From contig CAKJVC010000072.1 in NCBI GenBank assembly GCA_918026815.1, forward strand, positions 186,001 through 250,000: 64,000 nucleotides of DNA, given 5' to 3'. The DNA comes from Chalara sp. BL73. Taxonomy: Eukaryota > Ascomycota > Leotiomycetes > Helotiales. This document shows positions 21,367 to 32,048 of the stretch, piece by piece. Every line of letters starts with the position of its first letter. Position 1 is the first letter of the stretch. The position numbers and the translations under genes are program-made. Below the pieces are notes generated by a model. The model searched no databases, had not been told where the DNA came from, and saw only the letters and a program-made list of their open reading frames with translations.

Positions 21367-21411
21367 ATTTTTCTCGGCACGTAGGGTTTCTCGCTACGCA
21401 GGGATGGACGT
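21367..21411 (-). repeat. Right terminal inverted repeat
   Basis: Inverted copy of 14001-14045 with one transition; followed by TA (21412-21413). The transposase N-terminus lies about 230 bp inside it. Confidence 0.85.
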
Positions 21412-21613
21412 TATATCAATTACAAATGCGTGTTACGCGACAGGGACAACTCCAATTGCATTCCGGCTCCAAATTTAGCCCCCTGCCTTAGCTCCCGGAA
21501 CAAGCTTCCCGCGCCCCCGCAATCCACATTTTAGCCTTTGCAATGAACCTCACAACTTCAACGTCACGTACGATGGATCAGAACTCAGGGCAGCTGAATT
21601 GCTTTGAAAAAAT

Positions 21614-22728
21614 GTGATGGACGTTCTAGGGGGAGGGCACGATGAATCGACCCAAAATGGGACGCCAAAGTCGCCTGAGGGCAGCAGTAAGGCAAAGCTC
21701 CAGCTACCAACGAGTGTAGATCCTCCTGGTCCGGGGAATCCTCCAAAGCAGCTTGTGTGGGTTGTGAGTCTAGATCTGGTGACTTTAATTTGTTCCTATC
21801 CGTATTCTAACAATGAAAGATTTTTGGCAGCACAGGCCACATGGGCCGCTCCCTCGTTCGCTTCTGCCTCGCACAGGGCGACCTCGTCGTCGCGGTGGGT
21901 CGGACTTTCGAGAACAGCCTTTCGTCCATGCAGAATTGGCACGAGAACTGCTTCGGCGCTCTCTGCGACGTGCGCGCCCGGGAATCCGTGGGCGAAGTGA
22001 TCGCTCAGGCGCAAAAGAAGTTCGGCCGCATCGACGTCATCGCCAACTGTTCTGGATACGGCGTTATCGGCGCCTGCGAGGACCAGGACGAGCATGAGGT
22101 CAGGAACCAGTTCGAGACTAACTTCATGGGCACGTTGCATATGATCCAGCTTTCACTGCCGTATTTTCGGGAGCAGGGCGCGGGACGGTATATTATTTTT
22201 AGCTCGACGTCTGGCGCGCTCGGCGTTCCGGGATTAGGCCCATATTGTGCTACTAAGTATGCTGTTGAGGGACTCATTGAAGCGATGTTGTATGAGATTG
22301 ATAGCTTTAATATTAAAGCTACGCTGGTTGAGCCAGGGCTTGTGAGGAGAGACGAGCCGGACTGGGCATCAAGTCCACTACCTACTTGGGGCCACTTTCT
22401 GATCAAACCGCCAAGTGAGCCATATTCCCATCCTTCGAGTCCGGCCTTGCATGCGAAAAGGATGGTAACATGGCTGGGAGACAAGCAGCCTACTAGTGCC
22501 GTAAAGTGTGCCGAACTGGTTTGGCAGTTGGGACATTGCTCGTATCCGCCACTGAGGCTGTTGTTGGGAAGCTATGCTATTGAAAGTATTAGGGATCGAC
22601 TGAGATCACTTATTGAAGAGTTGGAGGACTGGAAACATTTGCATTTTCCTGCAGCTGCTGACGCCGCCTTAGTTGAAGAGAAGGAGGAGGATGGTGAGGA
22701 TACTGTCAGAGTAGATACAGGATCGTGA
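21614..22728 (+). CDS. Short-chain dehydrogenase/reductase
   Basis: NAD(P)-dependent oxidoreductase of the classical SDR type. Exons 21614-21763 and 21820-22728 (branch site TTCTAAC) join in phase 0 to 352 residues. The first exon encodes a ~45-residue Pro/Ser-rich extension. The Rossmann fold begins VWV at the exon end and continues IFGSTGHMGRSLV (Gly-rich cofactor motif). DVRA, NCSGYG, a Ser (SSTSG) and the YCATK catalytic Tyr/Lys motif follow. The last 60 residues are acidic. Substrate not predictable. It is the first host-type gene beyond the right TIR, about 200 bp away, so its promoter may be affected by the element. Confidence 0.88.
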
Positions 22729-22982
22729 GATAGGAGCTCAAAATTTGAAAATTAATCTATGAATGCCAACATTTATATTTTTTAATACCTTTGGGTTCGC
22801 TATGTACACAGGTATTGCCTTACGTTTGTAATTCGCTGTCAATGAGTGTGGTATCATTTGTCTTAAAGACGCTATCCCTTCCATACTCCAAGTGTCAAGT
22901 TCCTATTTCCTTTCCATTCTTCATCCCAAATATGCCTCCCAAACTCCATCCCTATGCCAATTTTTTTGAATGAATAACAAAT

Positions 22983-23788
22983 CTATCTCACTTCAGGAGC
23001 AGCCGCAGCGGCTACTGCAATGTCATGGTTTATAGCATCCGAAGTTTCCTGCCTAGGTCTCCCTTCAAATATCCGCCTCCACCACATTGGTGGATCGAAT
23101 GGTCTCGAGCCGTTGTGCAATGGCGGATACACATCCGAGAAGAAATACCATACATGCCCGATCACCACGCCCATAATTTCATCTTTCGGTATCGATCCAT
23201 GTAGTATCAAGCTGAATCCCATCAGAACCCATGGAAGGTATGGTGCCGCAAAATTTAGCAGTCCTAGGAAGCTCAATCTAGTATCTGGATTCCGTCGTGA
23301 CCAAATATACACGAGTGTTGAGGACAATGGGTGGCCGAGGAAGGGCATCGAGACTAATGGAGAAAGGCAGATGAGACAGGTGGTTGCATAAAGCAATAGC
23401 CATGAGAAATGCGCTGGTGATCTACCCGAAGACTCCTCAAGCAACCGGGAATAACGTGTTAGGAAGAAGACATGAAAGACGAGGTCAAGTGATAGGGGAC
23501 CGAAGTAAAGGAAGGTGGTGAGGAGACGCCAGTACTAGAGGAAGGTTAGCTGGGAGATGGGAATATGAGGAGCTGGAGGAAGCATACCTGGGATTTAACA
23601 AAGACGGCTCTAAAGCTGTAGAAGAGTTGAAATGGCGTGACGATTTGGCATTGCACCAGAGCGCTCGTCAACACCGTAGCTGTCGTCCACCATCTTGTAC
23701 ATAGCGGCATCTCCCAAAACCATTGCTCCAAAGGAAATCCGGCCTGGCCAACGATCCCGCCATTGCCATCTCCCATCATCTGGTCCAT
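22983..23788 (-). CDS. DER1: Derlin family ER protein (Der1-like)
   Basis: Multi-spanning rhomboid pseudoprotease of the ER that helps retrotranslocate misfolded proteins (ERAD). Exons 23788-23588 and 23534-22983 join to 250 residues. Derlin signatures are EQWFWEMPLCTRWWT, QIVTPFQLFYSF, YWRLLTTFLYFGPLSLD, RYSRLLEESSG, MPFLGHPLSSTLVYIWSRRN, the hydrophobic NFAAPYLPWVLM and GHVWYFFSDVYP. It lacks rhomboid catalytic Ser/His, as expected. Start at MDQMMGDGNGG fits the family; an upstream ATG adds 12 residues. Divergent from CENP-A. Confidence 0.94.
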
Positions 23789-24433
23789 CTTTGGGTCCGT
23801 TGGTATTGCAAATGGGCTGATCAATCAACAAGGTAGTCAATAGGGTTTTGGGTCGCCCAACTATGGTCCAAGGTGGACGTAAAAAAGAATAGTGATAGTG
23901 TGATTCTCCAGTGTGCGACCACTCTATGACCATCTACGTATTCATAAGTTAGACAGTTTGTTGGAAACTCGATGATTCGTGGCCACTTTAGATCATCGCG
24001 GAGCAGCTCGGCGCTGGTGGTATCAAATGCGGCCGCTTTATCGAGGATCCCTGTCATTACTACATCTACCCCTCTGCGCCTGTCAACACCAATGCATTCT
24101 CTATTGTTTACTTCCAGCTTGAACGAAAATCCGTGCTTATTCTTCGTACACATATATACGATCAAACGAGTCGCATTACAATTCAAAGTCTTGTATGGCT
24201 TCGGGGATATAATCGAACTTTTGGAACACGTGGAAACGCGCACATTTCTCGATACACTCGCGTCGTGTGGAAAATCCAAGCCTCGCGACACCCAGCCTCC
24301 CCATTTCGCAACACTCAATTGCGCTGCCAACCATCGTCGCACTGCCCAGAGGGGCTGGGAGAATCCAATAATCACTTGGCTTTGCTCATCTTGACTCGAA
24401 TATATACAAAACGCAACACGCCTAACTCTCATA
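23789..24433. other. Bidirectional promoter DER1 / CENP-A
   Basis: 645 bp. A minus-strand frame stays open across almost all of it (24432-23821), but the product resembles nothing known and I do not call it as a gene. Confidence 0.5.
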
Positions 24434-25084
24434 ATGCCACCAAAGAAGGTAGCGCCAGGTTCGGCGAGGAGGAAAGGACAGTCAACACCAGGATCTGCAA
24501 GGACGAAAGGACAGTCAACACCAGGGTCTGCAAGGACGAAAGGAAGACCTGCCGCGCCAATACCTACGAGAGGGGGGAAGAGGAAGAGTACTGGTAGCAG
24601 ACAGAGTCTTGGTAGCAGTCGTATAGAGCGTACGTTATTCTGCCAGTAGCAATAAACATGAACTCGGCACTAATGATAAATAGCTGGTGACCCATTACCT
24701 GGCCGGAAGAAGCGTCGTTATAGGCCCGGAACGCTTGCGCTGAAGGAAATTAAACAGTATCAGAGGAGTACAGACCTTCTTATTAGAAAATTACCATTTG
24801 CTCGGCTAGTAGGTTACATGTGCCAATGACATATTGTATACTAGGAAATCCTGACTAAATATACCAAGGTTCGCGAAATCGCCCTCACATTAAGACCTGC
24901 GGGAGAAGGGATGCGATGGCAATCACAAGCTATCATGGCACTGCAAGAGTCCGCGGAGGCATTCCTCGTCCACCTATTTGAAGATACGAACTTATGCGCT
25001 ATACATGCGAAACGTGTTACTATAATGCAGAAGGATATTCAACTAGCGAGACGTATTAGAGGCGCATGGGGCGGTTTGGGATGA
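24434..25084 (+). CDS. CSE4: Centromeric histone H3 variant CENP-A (CenH3)
   Basis: Replaces H3 in centromeric nucleosomes and specifies the kinetochore site. Exons 24434-24629, 24684-24808 and 24869-25084 join to 178 residues. The histone fold begins [20 protein letters not shown], then FARLVREIAL, a loop 1/alpha2 region that is longer and different from canonical H3 ([20 protein letters not shown]), [20 protein letters not shown] and ends [14 protein letters not shown]. The N-tail (about 60 residues) contains two to three copies of an 11-residue [11 protein letters not shown] unit. No frame damage. Confidence 0.96.
24470..24545 (+). repeat. 33-bp repeat in CENP-A N-tail
   Basis: Two near-identical 33-bp units (AGGACAGTCAACACCAGG..., differing at one base) plus partial units on each side, in frame with the protein; encodes an 11-residue basic repeat. 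Confidence 0.85.
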
Positions 25085-25305
25085 ATTTTGGCGCGGTTCT
25101 TGTTTAGGGTGGATAGGTTGAAGAACTTGTATTCCATGGCGTTTAAGGGGATATGCCAGCTTTCATTGAGCTTAGGAAGGGCATTGTACGTTTCAACTGG
25201 GCAAGATATGCGCTGCATTTCGGGCAGCAACGTATATATTACATTCAGAGAAGCCCTTTTTGATTCCCGTGCATCATGCACATTTGGTGTATTTGGTATG
25301 GCTTA

Positions 25306-26492
25306 TTAGCTGTATGACACTGTGCTGCCGTCTTCCGCTGGTTCAAGTAGCTTCCAGTCACATTTTATACCCTTCTTTGCAAAAGTCTCCAGAATGACCT
25401 TGGCTATTGCGTCAAAGTTGCCAGTAGCTAATGCCAATATCGTAGGCCCGGCTCCAGACAAGCATATGCCACAAAGGCCCGGATGTGACTTTGGCGTTAC
25501 AGATTGCAGGATTTCAGGCAAGCCTGGGATCAGCTCCTTTCTATAAGGTTGATGAACCTTATCCTGCATCGCCAGATATATTTGCTCGGCATCAGGAGGA
25601 GACCTTCCTAGAGCCACAGGAAGTAGGGCTATCCTCTGAAGGTTAAATACAACATCTGCTCTCGAGTACGATGTTGGCAATACTGATCGTGCTTTTGCGG
25701 TAGCGACTTCAAATTGCGGAATTATGGCTATAGCTTTGATCTCTTTTGCCCATGGGAATTTCATGTAGTGGCCGATTCCAATTGGTGGCTCTGGTGGATT
25801 ATTGCCTGTATCTTGTCCCCCTGCAGGTGCAGGGAGCACTTCACTCAAAGGGATTTCTTTCCTCTCTGTGTCTTCTGGGCTCAGGTCATTTAGGTAGGTG
25901 CCTACAAATCCTCCATATAGAGCTGCTGCTACGTTATCGGGGTGACGTTCTACAAGAAGTTAGAGCTCCATCAAGGATCAAGAACGATATTTACAAACCA
26001 ATCATCAAGCAATAGTCAAGGAGCCTAGCTTTGCTCAAACCTAGCTTGCCAACTTCATTTCCTAACAGAACTCCGGCTACTACAGCGGCTCCAGAGGACC
26101 CAAGTCCGCGCCCCAGAGGAATAGGATTAATAATGTGGACTTTGGTCTCCTTGGGAAACACTCGTTGGCCATGACATCTTAGAACATAGAGAGCTGTTCT
26201 CGTGATCAAATTGCTATCAGCCTCCAAGGGTACTTCTTCTGCGCCTTCACCCTCGTATGTGATGGCGCAGTTCAGAGAGGCTTCTGAGGTCCCAACCTGA
26301 GTGATCTCGACTTGCAATTCAAGCCATATTGAAAGAGCGAGACCAATAACATCAAATCCAGGACCAATGTTCGCTGAGGAACACGGGACTCCTATATCGG
26401 GGTCAGTCTATTACTTGGATCGCAGACGAGGACCGAAATTAATATCAATCATGTGCTACAAATTGCTTGTTGAACTCACTTATGGTAATCAT
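25306..26492 (-). CDS. THR1: Homoserine kinase
   Basis: GHMP kinase that phosphorylates homoserine on the way to threonine. Exon 1 (26492-26480) has just 13 coding bases; exons 26391-25999 and 25949-25306 follow, total 349 residues. Motif 1 is VPCSSANIGPGFDVIGLALS, motif 2 (ATP loop) is INPIPLGRGLGSSGAAVVAG, then ERHPDNVAAALYGGF, and motif 3 is GLCGICLSGAGPTILAL. The middle exon uses donor GTTTGT. Cytosolic. The Pro/Gly-rich insert around APAGGQDTGNNPPEPP is a fungal variable loop. Confidence 0.95.
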
Positions 26493-27682
26493 ATCAGATA
26501 TTGTGCAAGTTGAATGTACAAGCTGTTAGATGATTGAGTTAATTGTGTCACACCTTTACCTTGTGAGGTCTGATACACTTGCTTATGTGGAGAGACAAGG
26601 CTGCGCTTGGAGAAATTTTGATCGGCCCCTCCCACACAGCCTTGTGCCATAAAATTTACAAGGCTTGGATGGGTTATCCGACTGTTCCGTGGCAAGCGAT
26701 ATTAGTCAGGGGTTTGTTTACTGCTTACCGCTTACGTACAGCGACGCTATTTTTGTGTAACCCTTCCTGAATCGAATAGGAGAATGATATATGTACTAGA
26801 ATACACCTTCACGCATAAGAAGCAATATTAGCTTCACGAATTACAATGTTCATAATCTCTCTTAAGAAAAGCCTAGGGGGAAGAATGTTCCGGGCGGTGG
26901 ATGTGTTCATAGCTCAACTCTGGTGGTCCTTCTTCGACAGAGTGTAACATGGTTGTTTAGAGTTATCATACGGGCTTTCCAGAATTAAGATTTTTCGAGA
27001 AACGTAACTGTCCCTTCTTTGAAGGTTCTTGGAGCTATGATCTCTCGCTATCTCTCAGCGACTCTAGAGGCGAGTCTAGCACAGCCCATCTTCCGCAAAA
27101 TCTCCAAGAAAACTGTGCGCCTCGTCTCACCCACCAAACACTTACGCTAAAACCACGGGATTGTGCCGATCTCGGACTAACTTATGCAAATCTATGTCTT
27201 GAGAATCTGGTGTATTGGGACGAAAAGAGTGTCAGATGTGGAAGAAATTGATCGAGTAACGTGAGCGTAAACTTGAAATAATTTCCTCGTCTAACAAATG
27301 GAACAGGATGAGAGTAAATAGAGAGAAACCTAGAGAATCATAGGCCCAGATACAAGGCGTGGTATCAAGAATAGACTGCATAGATTTCTCGCCACAGAGA
27401 TAGTCATGGCCACGCGCCTTTCGGAGTTGCCGGTTTGAATTAGTAAGCTACACAACATCCAGGCGCGCCATTGAAGAAGGCTAGCTAATGCCCAGACCTA
27501 GGCTCCCTTCGTTATGTGGTAACCTAAGCCTTGCCTCAAATCATGGATCAGACCATTCAAGGGGCTTGTCTACTTCCTATTCCCTTAATGTTCAGGCTGG
27601 ACAGCCGTACCTGTAACTTCAATCTCATACACACTAGACTTTTGGTATTTCAGAAAACGCCCCGTTCCGATCAACTATCTTT
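26493..27682. other. Intergenic between THR1 and ADE5,7
   Basis: 1.2 kb, AT-rich, no recognised gene or repeat. Confidence 0.5.
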
Positions 27683-30293
27683 TCAATCCCAAGAGCTCAA
27701 GTTCTTCAACACACAACCATCCTCCGGCTTCACCCGAGGCACAAGCTTCCCAATTACGTACACTCTTTCCCCCAAGCTTTCAAGATCCACGATGGCTTGT
27801 CTTACATTCACGTCTTTAACAACAGCCACCATTCCAACGCCATTGTTGAATGCTCTTGCCAGTTCCGCGGATTCAACATTCCCCTCCTTTTTTAGCCATT
27901 GGAAGACGGGTGGGTGCTGCCATGAAGCGATATCTATTTCTGCGGCTAGATGAGATGGGAGCATTCTGGGGACATTCTCCGTCAGACCTCCACCGGTAAT
28001 ATGAGATAAACCTAGAACGAGACCTTGATTATGGATCTTCAGCACAGACTTGACGTAGATCCGTGTAGGCTTAAGCAAGCTTAAGCCTACTGATGTAGAC
28101 TGGTCCCAAGGAGCTGGATCAAAATAGCTAACGGATGATCTCTCGACAATTTTTCTAACAAGCGAGAATCCATTCGAGTGAACGCCATCAGATGCTAAGC
28201 CGAGTAAAACATCTCCCTCGGCCATATCATCGATCTTAGGAAGCCCTTGAGTCTGTGATCTGAATCCCACTGCAGCTCCAGCAGCATCGTAATCCTCGCT
28301 TTGATACAGGCCAGGCATCTCAGCTGTTTCTCCACCAATTAAGGCGCATTCTGCAAGTCGGCATCCTTGTGCAACACCTTCGACGAAGGCGGCTGAGTTC
28401 TCGAGATTGAGCTTGCTACATCCTATGTAGTCAAGGAAGAATGATGGGGTTGCGCCTGCGCAAAGTAGATCGTTGACATTCACTGTTAACATGGTGTGAG
28501 TAAAATTGAAAATATTGGTCGGAAAAGTTGGCATGTTCATAGAGATATAGGTACTTACTGCCAACAAGATCTTGGCCCACTGTATCATGCTTCTTCATAG
28601 TCAACGCAATCATGAGTTTCGTACCAACTCCATCGATAGCACCAACCAAGACAGGCCCATCTTTCCACACACCTGCACTCAAATCAACTTCTCCTCCAAA
28701 CCCGCCGATGATTGCTGGAGCCCCAAGCTGGGCAGTGGAAGCAATCGCCTTTTTGATTCGATCAACAAACTGGTTTCCAGCATCTATGCTAACACCGGCG
28801 GACGCATATGTGAGAGCTTCTTTGGTAGCCGTGGGAGCTTTGAAAGCTCTATGTGCAATATCCTTTCGGTAGAACATATTATCAAACTTTATGCAGCCCA
28901 CCTATATTTATAAATTTTAGTCATCATCCCACACAATAATAAAAAGGCATCTAATATTGGCTCAGGCGAGAGGTAGAAATCAGCGAAACTTACCCCTACA
29001 TATGCCCTGTTCACCGCCTCTTGCAGAGTCTCTGCTGACGATTGTGCAGCGATGACACGACCACCTGAAGTTTGAAGTTGCCCATCCTTAATAATCGTGC
29101 CAGCATGGAAGATGTTGGTACCAGCAGCAGCAGCATCGACTTTCATGGGTGTGCCCTTCGCATAGGCGTCGGGATATCCACCAGCAGCTACGACAACGGT
29201 GGCACTGAACCTATCATCTACCTTGAAAACCACATCTTGTGAGTCAAGATATCCTGATGTACACGCAAGCATAACCTCAGCTAGATCTGTGTCTGCACTC
29301 ATCAGAGGCAGAAGAGTCTGCGTCTCTGGATCACCGAATCTGACGTTGTATTCTAGACATTTCGGACCATCCTTAGTGATCATCAAACCGGTAAAGAGCG
29401 TTCCAACGAACGGAAACTTCTCTTTCCTCATTCCGTCAATTGTTGGTTGAAGGACTGTTTTCTCTATCTCAGTGATCAAAGCAGGAGTCGCAAGTCTCGT
29501 GGGTGCATAACATCCCATTCCTCCCGTATTTGGGCCTTCATCTCCGTCAAATATTCTCTTGTGATCCTGCGCAGGTGGAAGTGAACGGATACTAAAGCCA
29601 TCACTGAAGCTGAGAATGCTCAATTCATCTCCCTCCAAAAACTCTTCGATCACAATTTCATCTCCAGCAGAATCAAAATCTTTGTCAAGCATTATTTTCT
29701 TCAAAGCATCCAATGCCTCCTCTCTGTTTGTGGGAATGATAACCCCCTTCCCTGCAGCCAAGCCGCTCGCCTTCAGCACCACATTATGATTAATGGATTC
29801 AAGGTATTTTTTCGCTTGTTCATAACTTGAAAAGTTCTCGTATGCTGCGGTAGGAATGTTGTGTCTTTTCATAAAATCCTTTGAGAAAGTCTTGCTTCCT
29901 TCCATACGAGCTGCCAATAGAGACGGGCCATAACACCTGATACCAGCTTCACTAAAATAGTCCTTGATTCCATCAACTAAAGGAGCCTCGGGACCAGGGA
30001 CGACAAAGTTTAGGTTGTTGTCTTTGGCGAACTGGACGAGACCAGGATAATCGTCAGCTTTGATGGTGCCATTGTTGGATACTTTTGTCCCAATGGATGC
30101 AGTTCCTCCATTTCCTGGGACAACAATTATGGACTCCACAACTATTCAATCGGTCAGAATGCGAATCTACTAAGAAAAGACGGAAGGGAGAGGATGGAGG
30201 CGGGATTTTCTTACTAGGAGATTGACTTAATTTCCATGCCAAAGCATGCTCACGCCCTCCATTGCCCACCAGAAGAACCCGAAGGGTCGCCAT
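27683..30293 (-). CDS. ADE5,7: Bifunctional GAR synthetase / AIR synthetase
   Basis: Catalyses steps 2 and 5 of purine synthesis in one chain. Exons 30293-30215, 30141-28994, 28901-28559 and 28482-27683 join to 789 residues, normal for the fusion. The N-terminal GARS half (residues 1 to about 430) starts MATLRVLLVGNGGREHALAW; it has VVPGPEAPLVDGI, the ATP-grasp segments (LKASGLAAGKGVI, EEFLEGDELS) and LEYNVRFGDPETQ. The AIRS half starts about residue 440 with TYASAGVSIDAGN, then GAIDGVGTKLMIA, MNVNDLLCAGATP, GGETAEMPG, ASDGVHSNGFSL and HITGGGLTEN. A perfect 12-bp-arm palindrome lies within the last exon. Cytosolic. Confidence 0.97.
28065..28090. repeat. Perfect palindrome inside ADE5,7 coding sequence
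   Basis: Arms GTAGGCTTAAGC (28065-28076) and GCTTAAGCCTAC (28079-28090) around AA; in frame it encodes part of VGLSLLKPTRI, so it is compatible with coding constraint. Confidence 0.9.
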
Positions 30294-30980
30294 GTCTGTA
30301 ATATCTATGAACAGAAATCTTCGGGAGTTCAAGCCTGTAAAAATTCCAGTTATTTTGATTTTGACTTTCAGGGTAGAGGCGTGTCGGATGAGGGCTTACG
30401 CTGACTTGGAGGGGTAATTTTTTAATAATTTTTTTGACGCGGGGTACTCCGATAATATATGCTTGATAGATAGTTACGCTCACTTTGTCTTACCACCAAA
30501 TAATTTACTTGGATAACCTGCACTGCACAGTCATATTTGACTTATTGGTCTATCTCTTCTGAGCTGAAGCCTAAACATGGCTTAAGTCACTCAGGTCTTA
30601 CCGGAAGTTGATCATAACTAGTACTTCTACAGTAAATCTCTGTGAGACGATACGCGGATGTCGGAATATCTTGGCACCGACGCCCCTTTTTCTTCTGCTA
30701 CGGAGAACACGGACACACGTCCACGTCGTCTTCGGGCAGTGCAATTTAATATGTAGCATGTCCGACAAATTTGACAAAACCACATGTTTTCCACGTCTTC
30801 CGTGCCTTCTTATCTGACCCTGCCAATCCTCTCCCTAATATCTTGAAGGAGTTTTGGTGTTTTGCGAACAAGCTACCGGCCATTGTCTGAAAACAGCATC
30901 CCATGGCAGCACCCTAAAAATCACCCAGCATCAATAAAGTATAGAGTATCGCGACTCGAAATATTCCACCACCATCACCT
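30294..30980. other. Bidirectional promoter ADE5,7 / mannosyltransferase
   Basis: 687 bp between divergent starts. A TGACTCA-like element (GCN4/CPC1-type site, CACTCAG/TGACT context) is not clearly present; no gene seen. Confidence 0.5.
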
Positions 30981-32048
30981 ATGATTGTACGCCCACGAAG
31001 GTTCTCCAGAATGCGTCGCGGAACCATCATCTTTCTAGTCATCAACTTAATCGTCCTTGGCTTTCTCCTGAACGCTTTCAGCACTCTCATCTCCCTCCTC
31101 TTTGAAAACGGCTCGGCAGACGCAATCTTGCCTTCTGAGATCCCAGCGCCAGGGTCTGACCTCATCGAGAAGCGACCGCAGTTAATTCCTAAAATCATAC
31201 ACCAAACATACATTAATACATCCATTCCAGAGCAATGGAAAGCAGGCCAGCAGTCCTGCATCGACCTCCATCCAGACTATGAATACAAGGTATGCCAAGA
31301 GATAAGGAAACCCAGTCTGGAAACTAACAAAGAGCTATAGCTTTGGACCGACGAGAAATCTCGGGAATTTATAGCGGCAGAGTATCCTTGGTTCTTGGAA
31401 ACCTTTGATAATTATCCCTTCCCTATCCAGCGGGCTGACGCAATTCGATACTTCATTCTGTCATATTATGGTGGAGTCTACATTGATTTGGATGATGGTT
31501 GCAACCGAAGCCTCGATCCTCTGCTTAGCTATTCCGCTTGGGTACGCTTTACCATTCCTACGGGTATCAGCAACGATGCCATGGGCTCTGTAAAGGGGCA
31601 CCCTTTCTTCGACAATGTCATTACGTCTCTGCAGAAATATCAACGAAACTGGGGAATGCCCTACATCACCGTGATGTACAGCACGGGGCCGCTATTTCTG
31701 TCTGTGATCTGGAAGGAATATATGAATATAGCTCGACCGGCCGAGGAGCATGTCAGGATCTTGATGCCGAGTGAGTACAAGGGGCATACGTGGAGTTTCT
31801 TTAATATCACGAAGGGAAGCAGTTGGCATAGGAAGGACGCGAAGACGATATTCTGGATGGGACAGCACTGGATAGCACTGACGGTTTGCGGCTTTGCGGT
31901 AGCAGGTGTCGTTGGAGCCTTATTGTGGTATTCTTGGTCCACGTGGGTCATGAAAGTTGGGAAAACGTCTGGTGGGAGGGGCCGATTCAGCTTTTGGAAG
32001 AGGATATCTTCAAAAGAACGCTATGAGTTGGTTGATAGAATGGCTTGA
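30981..32048 (+). CDS. Inositol-phosphoceramide mannosyltransferase (SUR1/CSH1-type, DXD glycosyltransferase)
   Basis: Golgi enzyme that transfers mannose from GDP-mannose to IPC, giving MIPC sphingolipids. Exons 30981-31289 and 31341-32048 join to 338 residues. There is an N-terminal signal-anchor helix (TIIFLVINLIVLGFLL), IPKIIHQTYINTSIPEQW, the DXD-type catalytic region RYFILSYYGGVYIDLDDGC, a conserved TGPLFLS segment, SFFNITKGSSWHRKDAK and a C-terminal hydrophobic helix (WIALTVCGFAVAGVVGALLW). The layout fits the SUR1/CSH1 family (GT32). Works downstream of VRG4 in the same window. Confidence 0.9.

Larger units (their letters stand above)
14001..21411. mobile_element. Putative 7.4-kb pogo/Fot1-type DNA transposon or TIR-bounded island with cargo
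   Basis: The left end 14001-14045 (starting ACGTCCATCCCTGCGTAGCG) and the right end 21367-21411 are inverted copies identical at 44 of 45 positions; the one difference is a C/T transition. Both are flanked by TA, the target duplicated by Tc1/mariner/pogo elements. At the right end a broken pogo-type transposase reads inward. Inside lie an intact Ras gene, a tandem array and a secreted-protein gene, which is far more than the ~2 kb of a normal Fot1 element. Seen: the repeats, TA sites and transposase remains. Inferred: that both repeats belong to one insertion; two separate insertions of one family would look the same. Confidence 0.6.

Noticed and set aside
22005..22484. 159-codon minus-strand frame
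   Set aside because: Exactly antisense to the SDR catalytic region.
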